From contig JAADHQ010000022.1 of NCBI GenBank assembly GCA_013151795.1, positions 1 to 37,441 on the forward strand: DNA of 37,441 bases, written 5' to 3'. Position 1 is the first letter of the stretch; each line of letters starts with the position of its first letter. Positions 17,193 through 26,306 of the stretch are shown here, piece by piece. The stretch comes from Gammaproteobacteria bacterium (GTDB lineage Bacteria; Pseudomonadota; Gammaproteobacteria; JAADHQ01). Under the pieces are notes generated by a model. That model was given only the letters and a program-made list of their open reading frames with translations, searched no databases and had not been told where the DNA came from. The position numbers were made by a program, and so were the translations under genes.

Positions 17193-18071
17193 CTAGATCC
17201 CCATATCCTGACAAATAACAGAAATCTCCTCGAAATCTTCTTCGTTGATACCAAGGTAATGGAAAATAACATCTCTGGATTCATTCCATTCGATATCCGT
17301 ATCATTTTCACCAATTATTTTATGATTGCCTACTATATGCTCGGCCATTTTTAAAATTGAAAGCAGGTTTAAAATATCACTTCCCTGATTATTTGATTGT
17401 CCAAATAATTCTATTATATTGTGGTGTTGCTGGATGGCTTCACAAATATTCGATGATAATCGCCATGATTTGGCAATATAGAATCCAACAACAGCATGAT
17501 TGGTATTAATCAGATTATTTTCAGCATCAACAACGCGCTTTTCTTTACCGTTGTATGACTCAACCAGTACTTCATGGTAGTTGCTGAATTTTTCTCTTAA
17601 CAGGGGTATGCCAGCATTATGAAACAAGCCCAGGGTATAGGCTTCATCAGGAGACTGAAAACCGATTTGTTTTGCTATGGCGGTGCAGACTAATGCCACT
17701 TCCTGTGCCGTATCCCAAAACCGGTTCATGTCATCGATTTCCTGTTCTGTCAGGTCAGTTCTTTGCGACAGTTCATGTCTGACTGCAATGGCATTCACAA
17801 TATTGATGACGCTGTTTATACCCAGAAGTATGACCGCTTTTTGAATCGATGTAATGGTATTGCGAAGTCCAAAGAAAGGCGAGTTAACCGCTTTTAAGAC
17901 CCGACCGGAGATTGCTACATCACGACTGATAAGACGAGCAATTTCATTTAAATCGGGATCGGGCATGACTTGTTCCATCTGTAGATCAACCATGATCTGT
18001 GGTTGGACAGGGAGGTTCATGCCGCGCATGACGCTGGCTATTTGGTCATCAGAAAGAATAGTTTCAGACAT
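17193..18071 (-). CDS. HDOD domain protein
   Basis: HDOD domains are degenerate relatives of HD phosphohydrolases, found in signalling proteins that often influence motility, c-di-GMP or cell-state control. Their biochemical role is poorly known. The 292 residues are almost entirely this domain: LPVQPQIMVDL, the hallmark ARLISRDVAISGRVLKAVNS, and AVILLGINSVINIVNAIAV, then LGLFHNAGIPLL and KSWRLSSNICEAIQQHH. No receiver, GGDEF or EAL domain is attached. It lies 115 bases after mltD on the same strand, so it may be read partly from the gloB-mltD transcript. A link to the chemotaxis genes further right is only suggestive. Confidence 0.9.
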   Translation of the reverse strand: MSETILSDDQIASVMRGMNLPVQPQIMVDLQMEQVMPDPDLNEIARLISRDVAISGRVLKAVNSPFFGLRNTITSIQKAVILLGINSVINIVNAIAVRHELSQRTDLTEQEIDDMNRFWDTAQEVALVCTAIAKQIGFQSPDEAYTLGLFHNAGIPLLREKFSNYHEVLVESYNGKEKRVVDAENNLINTNHAVVGFYIAKSWRLSSNICEAIQQHHNIIELFGQSNNQGSDILNLLSILKMAEHIVGNHKIIGENDTDIEWNESRDVIFHYLGINEEDFEEISVICQDMGI

Positions 18072-18186
18072 ATTTATTGATTCTTTTTTACAAATGATTA
18101 TTTATAAGTATATCGACCTTTTCTGGAATATATTTAGTGAAATGTGTAAAAAAAGATGAGCAGGCTCGTAACTTATATTGGCTGGA

Positions 18187-19743
18187 TCAGGTTTGTTTTG
18201 TGACATCAACATATAATTTGAGCCGCTGTCCGGGTTGAAGGTATTTCCCTTTAGGTAAATGATTCCACTTGCGTAATTGACGGATAGTAACGCGAAATTT
18301 TGTGGATATTCGTGCAAGTGAATCACCTTGCCTGACAGTATAATGTATTTTTCGAACTGTATTGGCTGGTAATCTGCTATTAATTAAATGATTGCTCGTG
18401 TTTTTTCGGGATAACCATAATACCAGGCGCGTGCCAGGCTTAAGCGTGTCACGGGGAGCCATGCCATTCCATTTTGCTATTTTTCTTACGGAAACTTTAT
18501 ATTTTCGGGACAGATCCCAGAAGGTATCACCATTTTTGATAGTGATAATGATTTTGTGACCCTGACGGTTGGCTTTGAGTTTGGAAGATGTACGCTGTGG
18601 TTGCGTCAGCGAATACTGTTTAAGTGAGCGAGTGGCCAGGGGAATAAGCAGGTGTTTGCCCTTGCGAATGTGGTGGCGACGTATGCTGTTGACTTGTTTA
18701 AGTAATTTTACCGTTGTGTGGTATTTTTTTGCAATATGGCTAAGTGTTTCTCCATTTTTTACTTTATGACGTTTCCATTGTATATGTTGGCTTTTGGGTA
18801 TGTTTGCAAGTTGTGCCTTGAATTGCTGTTCTTTTTCAAGAGGGATCAGGATTTTACGTTTTACACCGGGTTCAGTTGCCCATCGGTTATAAGCAGGATT
18901 AAGGCGATAAACATCTTCGAGAGTTATGTCTGCAAGTTGAGCCACAAGGGCGAGATCAATTTGAGTATTGATGTCTACTTCAACCAGGCGGGGCTCATTT
19001 GCAATAGGGAACAGGATGATATTGTAATCAAGCGCATTGACGATAACGGAACTGATAGCCAGTAATTTGGGTACATAGGCGCGTGTTTCTTTGGGTAGGT
19101 CGAGGTTCCAGAAGTCTGTGGGTTTGCCTTTTTTTCTATTCTTTCTTATGGCTTTGCGAACGGTACCTTCACCTGAGTTATATGCTGCCAGAGCCAGCAG
19201 CCAGTCATTGTTGAGCCGTCTATGTGATGCCTGAAGGTAATCAAGTGCTGCTTTTGTTGATGCGATGATGTCGCGTCTTCCGTCATACCACCAGTTTTGT
19301 TTTAAGCCGAACAGGCGCCCGGTGCTTGGAATAAACTGCCAGATGCCAGCAGCTCTGCCGTGGGAATAGGCGAATGGTTGAAATGCACTTTCAACAACGG
19401 GTAATAAGGCAATCTCTGCCGGCATATTTCGTTTTTCTATTTCTTCCATGATCAGGTATAGAAAAGGCAAGGCGCGCTCGGCTACCCGGTTAATGTAGTC
19501 AGGGTGTTTGCTGTACCAGTTAATTTGAGAAATTACACGAGGGCGGTGCGTATTGTCAGCCAGACTCATGCCTTGTTCAATTCTTGTCCATAAATCAGTT
19601 TCGTCTCCATAAGATGGAGAAAAGAATGAATCCTGATCGATAGACGATAAATTTGCCGCAACCTTGACAGGGGTAACTGTTATGCCAATTGACAAGAATA
19701 GCGCAAGGGAAAATATGATGATTTTATTAGGTATGTACTGCAT
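18187..19743 (-). CDS. mltD: Membrane-bound lytic murein transglycosylase D with three LysM domains
   Basis: MltD cleaves peptidoglycan glycan strands with formation of 1,6-anhydro-muramic acid. The 518-residue product begins with a signal sequence (hydrophobic 8-26). The SLT domain spans about 85-200, with catalytic Glu118 in LLPVVESAFQP, and the family motifs HGRAAGIWQF, WWYDGRRDI and LALAAYNSGEG. Three LysM peptidoglycan-binding repeats follow (about 328-372, 405-450 and 472-515), each with an NGDT/NGET/QGDS-type start. No lipobox is evident, unlike E. coli MltD, so it may be periplasmic or held by its signal helix. It lies 17 bases after gloB, so the two are an operon, as in the E. coli gene order. 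Confidence 0.93.
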   Translation of the reverse strand: MQYIPNKIIIFSLALFLSIGITVTPVKVAANLSSIDQDSFFSPSYGDETDLWTRIEQGMSLADNTHRPRVISQINWYSKHPDYINRVAERALPFLYLIMEEIEKRNMPAEIALLPVVESAFQPFAYSHGRAAGIWQFIPSTGRLFGLKQNWWYDGRRDIIASTKAALDYLQASHRRLNNDWLLALAAYNSGEGTVRKAIRKNRKKGKPTDFWNLDLPKETRAYVPKLLAISSVIVNALDYNIILFPIANEPRLVEVDINTQIDLALVAQLADITLEDVYRLNPAYNRWATEPGVKRKILIPLEKEQQFKAQLANIPKSQHIQWKRHKVKNGETLSHIAKKYHTTVKLLKQVNSIRRHHIRKGKHLLIPLATRSLKQYSLTQPQRTSSKLKANRQGHKIIITIKNGDTFWDLSRKYKVSVRKIAKWNGMAPRDTLKPGTRLVLWLSRKNTSNHLINSRLPANTVRKIHYTVRQGDSLARISTKFRVTIRQLRKWNHLPKGKYLQPGQRLKLYVDVTKQT

Positions 19744-19760
19744 GTCTTTATTTTTAATTG

Positions 19761-20534
19761 TTAATCCAGTGTGTCTTTCCAGTGCCTGACCGTTGCAAAT
19801 GTCTCGGTACCCGATTTTAATCGTTTTAGTGCAAATTGTTCTGCTGCCTGGATCACATCAGGAACATCACAGCGCAAAAAGGGGTTGGTATCCTTTTCTA
19901 ATGCAAGTTTGGCAGGGACAGTGGCTTTGTTCAACTTTCTTTTTGCTTGCGTGTCTTTAATTCTTTGTAACAACGCCTTGTTTTCCGGTTCGACAACCCT
20001 TGCAAAATTCAGGTTGTCGAGGGTGTATTCATGCGCGCAATATATTTGCGTTTCATCTGGCAAGGCGGCAATTTTGTTAAGAGAATGATGCATTTGTTCA
20101 GCGGTACCTTCAAATAAACCGCCACAGCCACCTGTAAATAGCGTATCGCCACAAAATAACATGTTATTTGAGTAGTAGGCAATATGACCACGGGTATGTC
20201 CGGGAACATCCAGCACCTGTAAAGTCAGATCCAGTTCAGTAATTGTTACATTGTCACCCTCTTTTAGAGGGTGTGTGATGGCAGCAATGTTTTCATTTGC
20301 AGGGCCGTAAACAGGGATATCGTACCGTGCCTTCAACTGGTTTATGCCACCAACATGATCAGAGTGGTGATGGGTAATTAATATAGCGACTGGCTGGTAT
20401 TGGTGTTGCCTTATTGTCTCTAATACAGGTTTTGCATCTCCAGGGTCTACAATGACAATATTTTTATTATTTTCCTTATGAATCAACCATATATAATTGT
20501 CATTGAATGCCGGTATGTAGCTTGCAAATATCAT
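19761..20534 (-). CDS. gloB: Hydroxyacylglutathione hydrolase (glyoxalase II)
   Basis: GloB hydrolyses S-lactoylglutathione to lactate and glutathione, the second step of methylglyoxal detoxification. It is a cytosolic metallo-beta-lactamase-fold enzyme. The metal-binding motif THHHSDH has His55, His57, Asp59 and His60; GHTRGHIAYY and FCGDTLFTGGCGG supply further ligands; CAHEYTLDN is the family signature before the C-terminal glutathione-binding helices. The start at 20534 (MIFASYIPAFNDNYIWLI) was chosen because it gives 257 residues, the usual size; the frame is open upstream to an ATG at 20750 but that part does not resemble GloB and overlaps the divergent gene. It leads into mltD. Confidence 0.95.
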   Translation of the reverse strand: MIFASYIPAFNDNYIWLIHKENNKNIVIVDPGDAKPVLETIRQHQYQPVAILITHHHSDHVGGINQLKARYDIPVYGPANENIAAITHPLKEGDNVTITELDLTLQVLDVPGHTRGHIAYYSNNMLFCGDTLFTGGCGGLFEGTAEQMHHSLNKIAALPDETQIYCAHEYTLDNLNFARVVEPENKALLQRIKDTQAKRKLNKATVPAKLALEKDTNPFLRCDVPDVIQAAEQFALKRLKSGTETFATVRHWKDTLD

Positions 20535-20626
20535 AAAGCTATCGTGGCTTATCTGGCATCCCAGGTCAAGATATCCCGCGTTGTAGCAGCCTGAAAGCCT
20601 GTTCTGGCTGGACTGGTTTATGAATC

Positions 20627-20656
20627 CTGACGGCAGCCGATCAGTTTTTATATGAT
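20627..20656 (+). promoter_or_regulatory. Candidate promoter of the yafS-like-rnhA genes
   Basis: CTGACG (20627-20632) and TATGAT (20651-20656) are 18 bases apart. Transcription would begin within about ten bases of the methyltransferase ATG, giving a very short or leaderless message. That fits the lack of a good ribosome binding site there. Confidence 0.4.
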
Positions 20657-20670
20657 ATGCTGTATGCATA

Positions 20671-21438
20671 ATGAATGTTAAGGAAAAGATTGAGCAAAAG
20701 CCAATATCGGAGCAACAACTAGCCGATTGGTATAGTTGTTCACTGGGCAAGAAACTGGCCCATTGTGAGCAAAAAATACTGGATGAGGTGTTGCCGGATT
20801 TATTCGGATATCATTTACTTCAGGTTGGATCCATTGTTCCATCCTTGTTATCTGCAAGCCGGATGTTGCATAAAATCATCATGAGTTACGAAAACCCGGC
20901 CAGACCAAATTGTGATATTAGTGGGCTGGCAGAAAATTTACCTGTGCAACCTGATTGTATTGATGCCGTATTACATTACCATTCTCTTGAGTTTGCAAAT
21001 GATCCGCGGCAGGTTTTACGAGAAACAGAAAGAGTACTGGTGCCCGAAGGCAGTGTGGTCATTATGGGTTTTAATCCTGTGAGCATGTGGGGAATAAGGC
21101 GTATTTTAAGCAGAAGCCCCACGGCTCCCTGGAACGGAAGTTTTTTAAGTGTTAATCGTCTAAAAGACTGGCTGGAATTGTTGGGTTTTGAAATCCGTAT
21201 GACGCAACATTATTTTTTCAGGCCTCCAGTAAACAATACGAGTTTATTAAGTCGACTGGATCTTATGGAATCATGGGGGAGTCGATGTTGTCCTGTTGTG
21301 GGAGGCGCATATATACTGATCGCACGTAAAAAAGTATCAACAATGACACCGATAAAACCGAGATGGCGACCTAAAAGGAGTGTTGTATCAAGTCTCGGTG
21401 ATGCGGCATCAAGGAGTTATAAACGAAATGCACGTTGA
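20671..21438 (+). CDS. YafS-like class I SAM-dependent methyltransferase
   Basis: This is a 255-residue protein with the Methyltransf_11 fold. [14 protein letters not shown] is a divergent motif I (glycine-poor compared with the usual E/D-x-G-x-G-x-G). CISGL-type acidic region [17 protein letters not shown] covers motif II, and [19 protein letters not shown] with [15 protein letters not shown] covers motifs III and IV. It matches the yafS position between gloB and rnhA in E. coli; the substrate is unknown. The C-terminal tail is basic and low-complexity. It overlaps rnhA by 11 bases, indicating coupling. No strong ribosome binding site precedes ATG 20671. Confidence 0.8.
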   Translation: MNVKEKIEQKPISEQQLADWYSCSLGKKLAHCEQKILDEVLPDLFGYHLLQVGSIVPSLLSASRMLHKIIMSYENPARPNCDISGLAENLPVQPDCIDAVLHYHSLEFANDPRQVLRETERVLVPEGSVVIMGFNPVSMWGIRRILSRSPTAPWNGSFLSVNRLKDWLELLGFEIRMTQHYFFRPPVNNTSLLSRLDLMESWGSRCCPVVGGAYILIARKKVSTMTPIKPRWRPKRSVVSSLGDAASRSYKRNAR

Positions 21439-21862
21439 GATATTTACCGATGGTGCTTGCCGAGGTAATCCTGGCCCCGGAGGCTGGGGCGCACTGTTAA
21501 GGTATAACGGCACGGAAAAAACACTATACGGGGCAGAGCGAGAAACCACGAATAACCGTATGGAACTAATGGCTGCCATTGTTGCCCTTGAAACATTAAC
21601 GCGCGAATGCGATGTTACATTAACAACCGACTCCCAATATGTAAAAAAAGGCATGACAGAATGGATAGATGGCTGGAAGAAACGTAACTGGAAAACAGCG
21701 GCACGAAAACCGGTTAAAAATGTAGATCTATGGCAGCGGCTTGATCAGGCTGTTCAACAGCATAAGATAAAATGGGAATGGGTCAGGGGGCATACTGGCC
21801 ATGTAGAAAATGAACGGGCTGACCAATTGGCAAATCAGGCAATTGATGAAATGCAGGCCTGA
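21428..21862 (+). CDS. rnhA: Ribonuclease HI
   Basis: RNase HI cuts the RNA strand of RNA-DNA hybrids and clears R-loops and primers. The 144-residue protein has the full active site: Asp8 in [16 protein letters not shown], Glu46 in NNRMELMA, Asp68 in TTDSQYV, and His122 and Asp132 in RGHTGH and NERADQLAN. The basic handle [16 protein letters not shown] for hybrid binding is present. ATG 21428 was preferred over in-frame upstream starts because the catalytic strand begins at once and AAGGAG lies at 21411-21416. It overlaps the preceding methyltransferase gene. Confidence 0.97.
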   Translation: MHVEIFTDGACRGNPGPGGWGALLRYNGTEKTLYGAERETTNNRMELMAAIVALETLTRECDVTLTTDSQYVKKGMTEWIDGWKKRNWKTAARKPVKNVDLWQRLDQAVQQHKIKWEWVRGHTGHVENERADQLANQAIDEMQA

Positions 21863-21887
21863 TAATAATTTAATCAAGGGTTAAACC

Positions 21888-22595
21888 ATGCGCCAAATAG
21901 TATTGGATACTGAAACCACCGGACTTGAACCAAAACAGGGTCACCGTATTATCGAGATTGGTTGTGTTGAAGTCGTAAACCGGAAATTGACCGGAAATCA
22001 TTACCATCAATATATCCAGCCTGATCGTGAAATAGATGAAGGTGCCATTGAGGTACACGGTATCACTAATGAGTTTCTGGATGACAAACCACGCTTTAAA
22101 GATATAGTTACTGATTTTATTACCTTTATAAAAGGCGCCGAGCTCGTCATACACAATGCTCCATTTGATGTCGGTTTTATTGATAATGAATTCAGAATGC
22201 TTAAATCTGATACGGGTAATGTGACAGATATCTGCACAGTATTAGATACTCTGACTATGGCAAGGCAAATGCACCCCGGACAGCGAAACAGTCTGGATGC
22301 ACTTTGCAAGCGTTATGATATTGATAATTCACAACGTGAAAAACATGGGGCATTACTGGATGCCGAGATACTGGCTGACGTTTATTTGATGATGACAGGC
22401 GGGCAGGTGAGTTTAAGCCTGGGAGGACAGCAGGATCAAAACCAGCCTCAAAGCGATGAGTTGATAGTCAGGTTAGATAGCAAAAGAGTACCGTTACCCA
22501 TACTGGAAGCAACATCAGTCGAGCTGGATGCACATGAAAAATACCTTGAAATGATCGCTAAATCCAATGGAGGTCAATGTGTATGGAAGTCCTGA
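21888..22595 (+). CDS. dnaQ: DNA polymerase III epsilon subunit (3'-5' proofreading exonuclease)
   Basis: DnaQ is the proofreading exonuclease of the replicative polymerase core. The 235 residues match the family. Exo I is VLDTETTGLEP (Asp7, Glu9), Exo II is VIHNAPFDVGFIDNE, and Exo III is HGALLDAEILADVYL. After about residue 185 comes the less conserved C-terminal tail that in E. coli binds the polymerase alpha subunit; here it includes a Q-rich linker GGQQDQNQPQ. AAGGG stands eight bases before the ATG. In E. coli dnaQ is divergent from rnhA; here both run in the same direction, 25 bases apart. Confidence 0.96.
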   Translation: MRQIVLDTETTGLEPKQGHRIIEIGCVEVVNRKLTGNHYHQYIQPDREIDEGAIEVHGITNEFLDDKPRFKDIVTDFITFIKGAELVIHNAPFDVGFIDNEFRMLKSDTGNVTDICTVLDTLTMARQMHPGQRNSLDALCKRYDIDNSQREKHGALLDAEILADVYLMMTGGQVSLSLGGQQDQNQPQSDELIVRLDSKRVPLPILEATSVELDAHEKYLEMIAKSNGGQCVWKS

Positions 22596-22981
22596 CCCTT
22601 CTCTGACCTGACAGAATATAAATGCTTGTCTCTGACGGGCTTTAATAGTGTTGTTGAGCATTCCATATATTGATTGTTCTGTTAGCTAGCCAGATTCTTG
22701 TGAGCGTTGAATACTAAGAATAAACCACTTCTCTTCAGATCCACTTATTACTGTATATCCTTGATTTCGTACTTTCCTTTGTCTTTCCCGATAAGAAGAT
22801 TACAGTGTTCACAATAATGTTTTGAAATGTAAAATTTTGTCAAATAACCCCGTAATTTCTAGTAGTATCCTCCTGTTTTGTAATTAAATTATAAAAAGAT
22901 CGTTCAGCACTAAAGCTTTTCAGATTGATGACGATACGCAAGGAAACAACTAGAGAAATCATTGTAATTGGAGATTGAATA
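22596..22981 (+). other. dnaQ-chemotaxis operon intergenic region
   Basis: No gene is seen in these 386 bases. No good terminator hairpin with a T-run was found after dnaQ. The right end holds the sigma-28-like promoter at 22911-22937 and a GGAG ribosome binding site at about 22970. A second CCCGATAA at 22787-22794 resembles a sigma-28 -10 box but has no matching -35 box. Confidence 0.5.
22911..22937 (+). promoter_or_regulatory. Sigma-28 (FliA)-type promoter of the chemotaxis operon
   Basis: TAAAGCTT (22911-22918), 11 bases, then GACGATAC (22930-22937). The known flagellar sigma-28 consensus is TAAAGTTT-N11-GCCGATAA; this matches 7 of 8 and 6 of 8 positions at the exact spacing. Start would be near 22944, about 38 bases before the STAS gene. 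Confidence 0.65.
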
Positions 22982-23299
22982 GTGTCAGACGATCAAATAC
23001 AAGTAACAGATACTGATGGCGGGAAAATGGTTATATGTCCGGAATATTTCGATATTTCAGTTGCATCTGAATTTCAACAAACACTCATAAACCTGTTAAA
23101 TGAAAAACCTGAAAAAATTACGTTTGATGTGGCAAGTGTAGAAATACTTGATACGTCAATCGGGCAAATATCCTGTGCATTTATGCGTGACGCTGAAAAG
23201 GAAGGTATTGATGCAGAGTGGAAAAATGCATCAGAGTCAGTTTGTCAGTCTGTACAGTTACTGGGTCTGGAAGATTTCATGAAGCTGGAAAGTAATTAA
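22982..23299 (+). CDS. STAS-domain protein heading the chemotaxis operon
   Basis: This is a 105-residue single STAS domain, the fold of anti-sigma factor antagonists. The hallmark helix start is ILDTSIGQISCAFM, with Thr/Ser in the position phosphorylated in SpoIIAA-like proteins (DTS). The rest is IVCPEYFDIS-type strand (MVICPEYFDIS), KITFDVASVEILD and the end SVQLLGLEDFMKL, typical of the family. The start is GTG at 22982, with GGAG about nine bases upstream; no closer ATG exists. It is the first gene after the sigma-28-like promoter, 49 bases ahead of cheY. STAS proteins occur in chemotaxis clusters of several gammaproteobacteria, but their exact role there is unclear. Confidence 0.88.
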   Translation: MSDDQIQVTDTDGGKMVICPEYFDISVASEFQQTLINLLNEKPEKITFDVASVEILDTSIGQISCAFMRDAEKEGIDAEWKNASESVCQSVQLLGLEDFMKLESN

Positions 23300-23348
23300 A
23301 TAATTAATTTGAATTCAAGAGTATAGGTCGGGACTAGAGGATAAAGGT

Positions 23349-23711
23349 ATGGCAACAATATTAACTGTGGATGATTCAACATCGATGCGTCAAATGGTTT
23401 CATTTACCCTTAAGCAGTCCGGGTTTGATGTGGTTGAAGCGGCTGATGGTGCAGAAGGATTACAAAAGGCCAAGTCCGGGAAATTCAACCTTATTATAAC
23501 GGATGTCAATATGCCGAAAATGGACGGTATAACGCTCGTAAGAGAATTACGTGCATTACCGGCTTATAAATTCGCCCCCATATTATTATTAACAACAGAA
23601 GCAGGTATGGACAAGAAAAAAGAAGGTAAGGAAGCAGGCGCAACGGGTTGGTTAGTAAAGCCATTTAACCCGGATCAATTATTGTCTACGATCAAAAAAG
23701 TGTTGGGATAA
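23349..23711 (+). CDS. cheY: Chemotaxis response regulator CheY
   Basis: This is a single-domain receiver (120 residues) that, once phosphorylated by CheA, binds the flagellar motor switch. Acid pocket Asp8-Asp9 is in TVDDSTSMR, the phosphoacceptor is Asp52 in ITDVNMPKMDG, Thr82-Thr83 is in LLLTTEAG, and Lys104 is in GWLVKPFNP. The LTTEAGMDKKKEGKEAGATGWLVKPF pattern is CheY-like rather than that of a DNA-binding regulator; there is no output domain. It sits six bases before cheA. No CheZ is seen, so signal termination would rely on other phosphatases or intrinsic hydrolysis. Confidence 0.95.
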   Translation: MATILTVDDSTSMRQMVSFTLKQSGFDVVEAADGAEGLQKAKSGKFNLIITDVNMPKMDGITLVRELRALPAYKFAPILLLTTEAGMDKKKEGKEAGATGWLVKPFNPDQLLSTIKKVLG

Positions 23712-23717
23712 CATCAT

Positions 23718-25778
23718 ATGGGAATCGATCTTTCGCAGTTTCACGCAACATTTCTGGAAGAAAGTTTTGAAGGGCTGGATGTTATGGAATCCAGTTTATT
23801 GAATCTCGATGCTGGAGATTCCGATTCAGAAACAGTTAATACTATTTTCAGGTCTGCACATTCTATAAAAGGTGGTAGTGCTACCTTTGGTTTTGATAAT
23901 GTCGCAAAATTCACACATGTACTTGAAACGCTGCTTGATGAAGTACGGTCAGAGGAAAGAGAAGTAACGCAATCCATTGTGAATGCATTGCTGGAATCGG
24001 TTGATTGTGTGAGAAGCATGCTTGAAGCACAGCGTGATGAGAGTGATTATGATGAAGCTCAGGTGAAATCAGTTCAGGATCGTCTTGAGGCAATACTCGG
24101 CAATAGCGGCTCAGTAGCAGAAGAAACTGTTGACGAAGTTGTTAGCTCAGGCAGTACAAATAATTCAGAAGGCTGGTTGATAGATTTCAAACCTCATTTA
24201 AATATGATTCAGACAGGGAATGATCCTGTCAGAATTATAAGGGAAATAAAGTCGCTTGGCCTCCTGGAGGTTAAAACCAGTTTTGATAAATTGCCTGACC
24301 TTTCGGAAATGAATGCCGAAGATTGTTATTTATCGTGGGAAATTGAATTATATAGTGATGTAGATGAAAGTGTTGTAAGAGAAATTTTTGAATGGGTAGA
24401 AGATGAATGTGATTTGGTGATTAGTCCCTTGTCATCTGAAATAAAAACAGAAGAAACAAGCCCGGTTGAAGAGATGTTAACGGCAACAGAAGTTGCTCCT
24501 GTTCAAACTCAGCAAAATCCAGAACCTGTTGTTGAACCCGAAATAAAAAAAGCAGTAAAAAAACGTACAAAACCTGTTGGGGAAAATGCGTCTATACGTG
24601 TTGGTATAGATAAAGTAGATGAGCTGATTAATCTAGTAGGTGAGTTGGTAATTACGCAATCGATGTTGGGTGAAATGGGTCGGAATTTCGATCCGTCAAA
24701 TATTGAAAAAATGATGGACGGACTTGCACAGCTGGAAAGACATACGCGTGAATTGCAGGAAAGTGTTATGCGTATTCGTATGTTGCCCATCAGTTTTGCA
24801 TTTAACCGGTTCCCTAGACTTGTACACGACCTTAGCAGCAAATTAGGTAAGAAAATAGAGTTAAAACTTTCTGGAGAGGCCACCGAACTGGATAAGACAG
24901 TGATGGAAAAGATAGGGGACCCATTGGTTCACCTTGTCAGGAACTCTCTTGATCATGGTCTGGAGACGCCGGATATACGTAAAGCAGCAGGTAAACCTGA
25001 AACAGGTGTGTTACATCTGAATGCATACCATAAAGGCGGAAGTATTATTATTGAAATCAGTGATGATGGAGCAGGACTGAATAAAGAAAAAATCAGAAGC
25101 AAGGCGGTCAGTAGTGGGTTAATTGCTGAAGATGAAATTTTAACGGATGAAAAAATATATGACCTGATATTCCAACCAGGATTCTCAACTGCTGAAGCAG
25201 TTAGTGACCTTTCTGGACGGGGTGTTGGAATGGACGTGGTTCGTAGAAATATTCGTGAGTTAGGTGGAGCTGTTGATATTGTTTCAAAGGAAGGTGAAGG
25301 TTCGAAAATTACTATCAGGTTACCGTTAACACTGGCGATTATGGATGGTCAGCTGGTCAGGGTAGGAAATGAGACTTATATCATCCCGATTGTATCTATC
25401 ATTGAATCACTTCAAGCTAAAAAAGAGAGTATTAATAAAATCGTTGATCAGGCTGAAGTTTATAAATTACGTGATGAATATATAAATATTGTTCGCTTAT
25501 ATGAAATATTTGATTTGCAACCGGAAACCACAGATGTAACTAATGGATTACTTGTTATGGTTGAGGGCGAAGGAAGCAAGATAGGTCTTTTTGTAGATGA
25601 ATTGTTAGGTCAGCAACAAGTTGTTATTAAAAGTCTGGAAACAAATTATCGTCGCATAGAAGGCGTATCTGGTGCGACCATATTGGGCGATGGAACAGTC
25701 GCTATGATCCTGGACGTGCCGGGGTTGGTGGTGATGTCACGTGCAAAATCGAGCGTTAATGAAGATAAGGTTGCGTAG
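23718..25778 (+). CDS. cheA: Chemotaxis histidine kinase CheA
   Basis: CheA is the array kinase that phosphorylates CheY and CheB under receptor control. The 686 residues hold: an Hpt domain (1-105) with His48 in FRSAHSIKGGSATFG; a divergent P2-like region (about 155-235); a proline/acid-rich linker; the P3 dimerisation helices starting at SIRVGIDKVDELINLVGE; the ATPase domain with N-box Asn409 in HLVRNSLDHGLETP, G1 box at Asp449 in SDDGAGLN and G2 GRGVGMDVVRR; and a CheW-like P5 domain (about 553-680). It is complete. The cheW ribosome binding site overlaps its stop codon. Confidence 0.97.
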   Translation: MGIDLSQFHATFLEESFEGLDVMESSLLNLDAGDSDSETVNTIFRSAHSIKGGSATFGFDNVAKFTHVLETLLDEVRSEEREVTQSIVNALLESVDCVRSMLEAQRDESDYDEAQVKSVQDRLEAILGNSGSVAEETVDEVVSSGSTNNSEGWLIDFKPHLNMIQTGNDPVRIIREIKSLGLLEVKTSFDKLPDLSEMNAEDCYLSWEIELYSDVDESVVREIFEWVEDECDLVISPLSSEIKTEETSPVEEMLTATEVAPVQTQQNPEPVVEPEIKKAVKKRTKPVGENASIRVGIDKVDELINLVGELVITQSMLGEMGRNFDPSNIEKMMDGLAQLERHTRELQESVMRIRMLPISFAFNRFPRLVHDLSSKLGKKIELKLSGEATELDKTVMEKIGDPLVHLVRNSLDHGLETPDIRKAAGKPETGVLHLNAYHKGGSIIIEISDDGAGLNKEKIRSKAVSSGLIAEDEILTDEKIYDLIFQPGFSTAEAVSDLSGRGVGMDVVRRNIRELGGAVDIVSKEGEGSKITIRLPLTLAIMDGQLVRVGNETYIIPIVSIIESLQAKKESINKIVDQAEVYKLRDEYINIVRLYEIFDLQPETTDVTNGLLVMVEGEGSKIGLFVDELLGQQQVVIKSLETNYRRIEGVSGATILGDGTVAMILDVPGLVVMSRAKSSVNEDKVA

Positions 25779-25786
25779 GAGGAAAT

Positions 25787-26296
25787 ATGACAACAACAGC
25801 TCAAGCAGTTGATCTGCAAACAGACTACGGTGTTAGTGCCGATGTCGAGAATCAGTATCTGACATTTATTCTTAACGACGAGGAATATGGCGTTGATATC
25901 TTGCGTGTACAGGAAATCAGGGGATGGGAATCAGTAACATCTGTACCTAATGCTCCAGAATATTTGAAAGGCGTTATAAATATCAGAGGCACGATAGTAC
26001 CTATTGTTGATCTGCGAATGCGTTTTGGTATGGATAATCTTGAGTATGGTCCTATTACCGTAGTGATTGTTCTTAAAGTGATAGGTGATAATCGTGAAAG
26101 GGTAATGGGTATTGTGGTTGATACAGTATCTGATACTTACGATGTACCAGAAGACAGTATTAAACCAGCCCCTGATTTTGGAGATAAAATAGAAGTTGCT
26201 TTTGTAAAAGGACTCGCAACTGTAAATGAAAAAATGTTGATATTGCTTGATATTGATAAATTATTGAATTCTGGTGAATTAAATATTCTGGATTAA
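25787..26296 (+). CDS. cheW: Chemotaxis coupling protein CheW
   Basis: CheW links chemoreceptors to CheA. The 169 residues carry the full domain: QYLTFILNDEEYGVDILRVQEI, then SVPNAPEYLKGVINIRGTIVPIVDLRMRFG, shown here in part, and GIVVDTVSDTYDVPEDSIKPAP with a C-terminal LILLDIDKLL. The N-terminal 25 residues are a variable lead. The AGGAGG ribosome binding site at 25777-25782 overlaps the cheA stop, so translation is probably coupled. It lies ten bases before the ParA-type gene. Confidence 0.96.
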   Translation: MTTTAQAVDLQTDYGVSADVENQYLTFILNDEEYGVDILRVQEIRGWESVTSVPNAPEYLKGVINIRGTIVPIVDLRMRFGMDNLEYGPITVVIVLKVIGDNRERVMGIVVDTVSDTYDVPEDSIKPAPDFGDKIEVAFVKGLATVNEKMLILLDIDKLLNSGELNILD

Positions 26297-26306
26297 GGAT
26301 TAAATA

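Noticed and set aside
20535-20750. A 72-residue upstream extension of gloB
   Set aside because: The added part does not look like GloB, would make the protein far longer than the family, and overlaps the divergent methyltransferase gene.
22787-22794. CCCGATAA as a third sigma-28 -10 box
   Set aside because: The matching -35 position (CGTACTTT at 22768-22775) fits at only 4 of 8 positions, and a better site lies nearer the operon.
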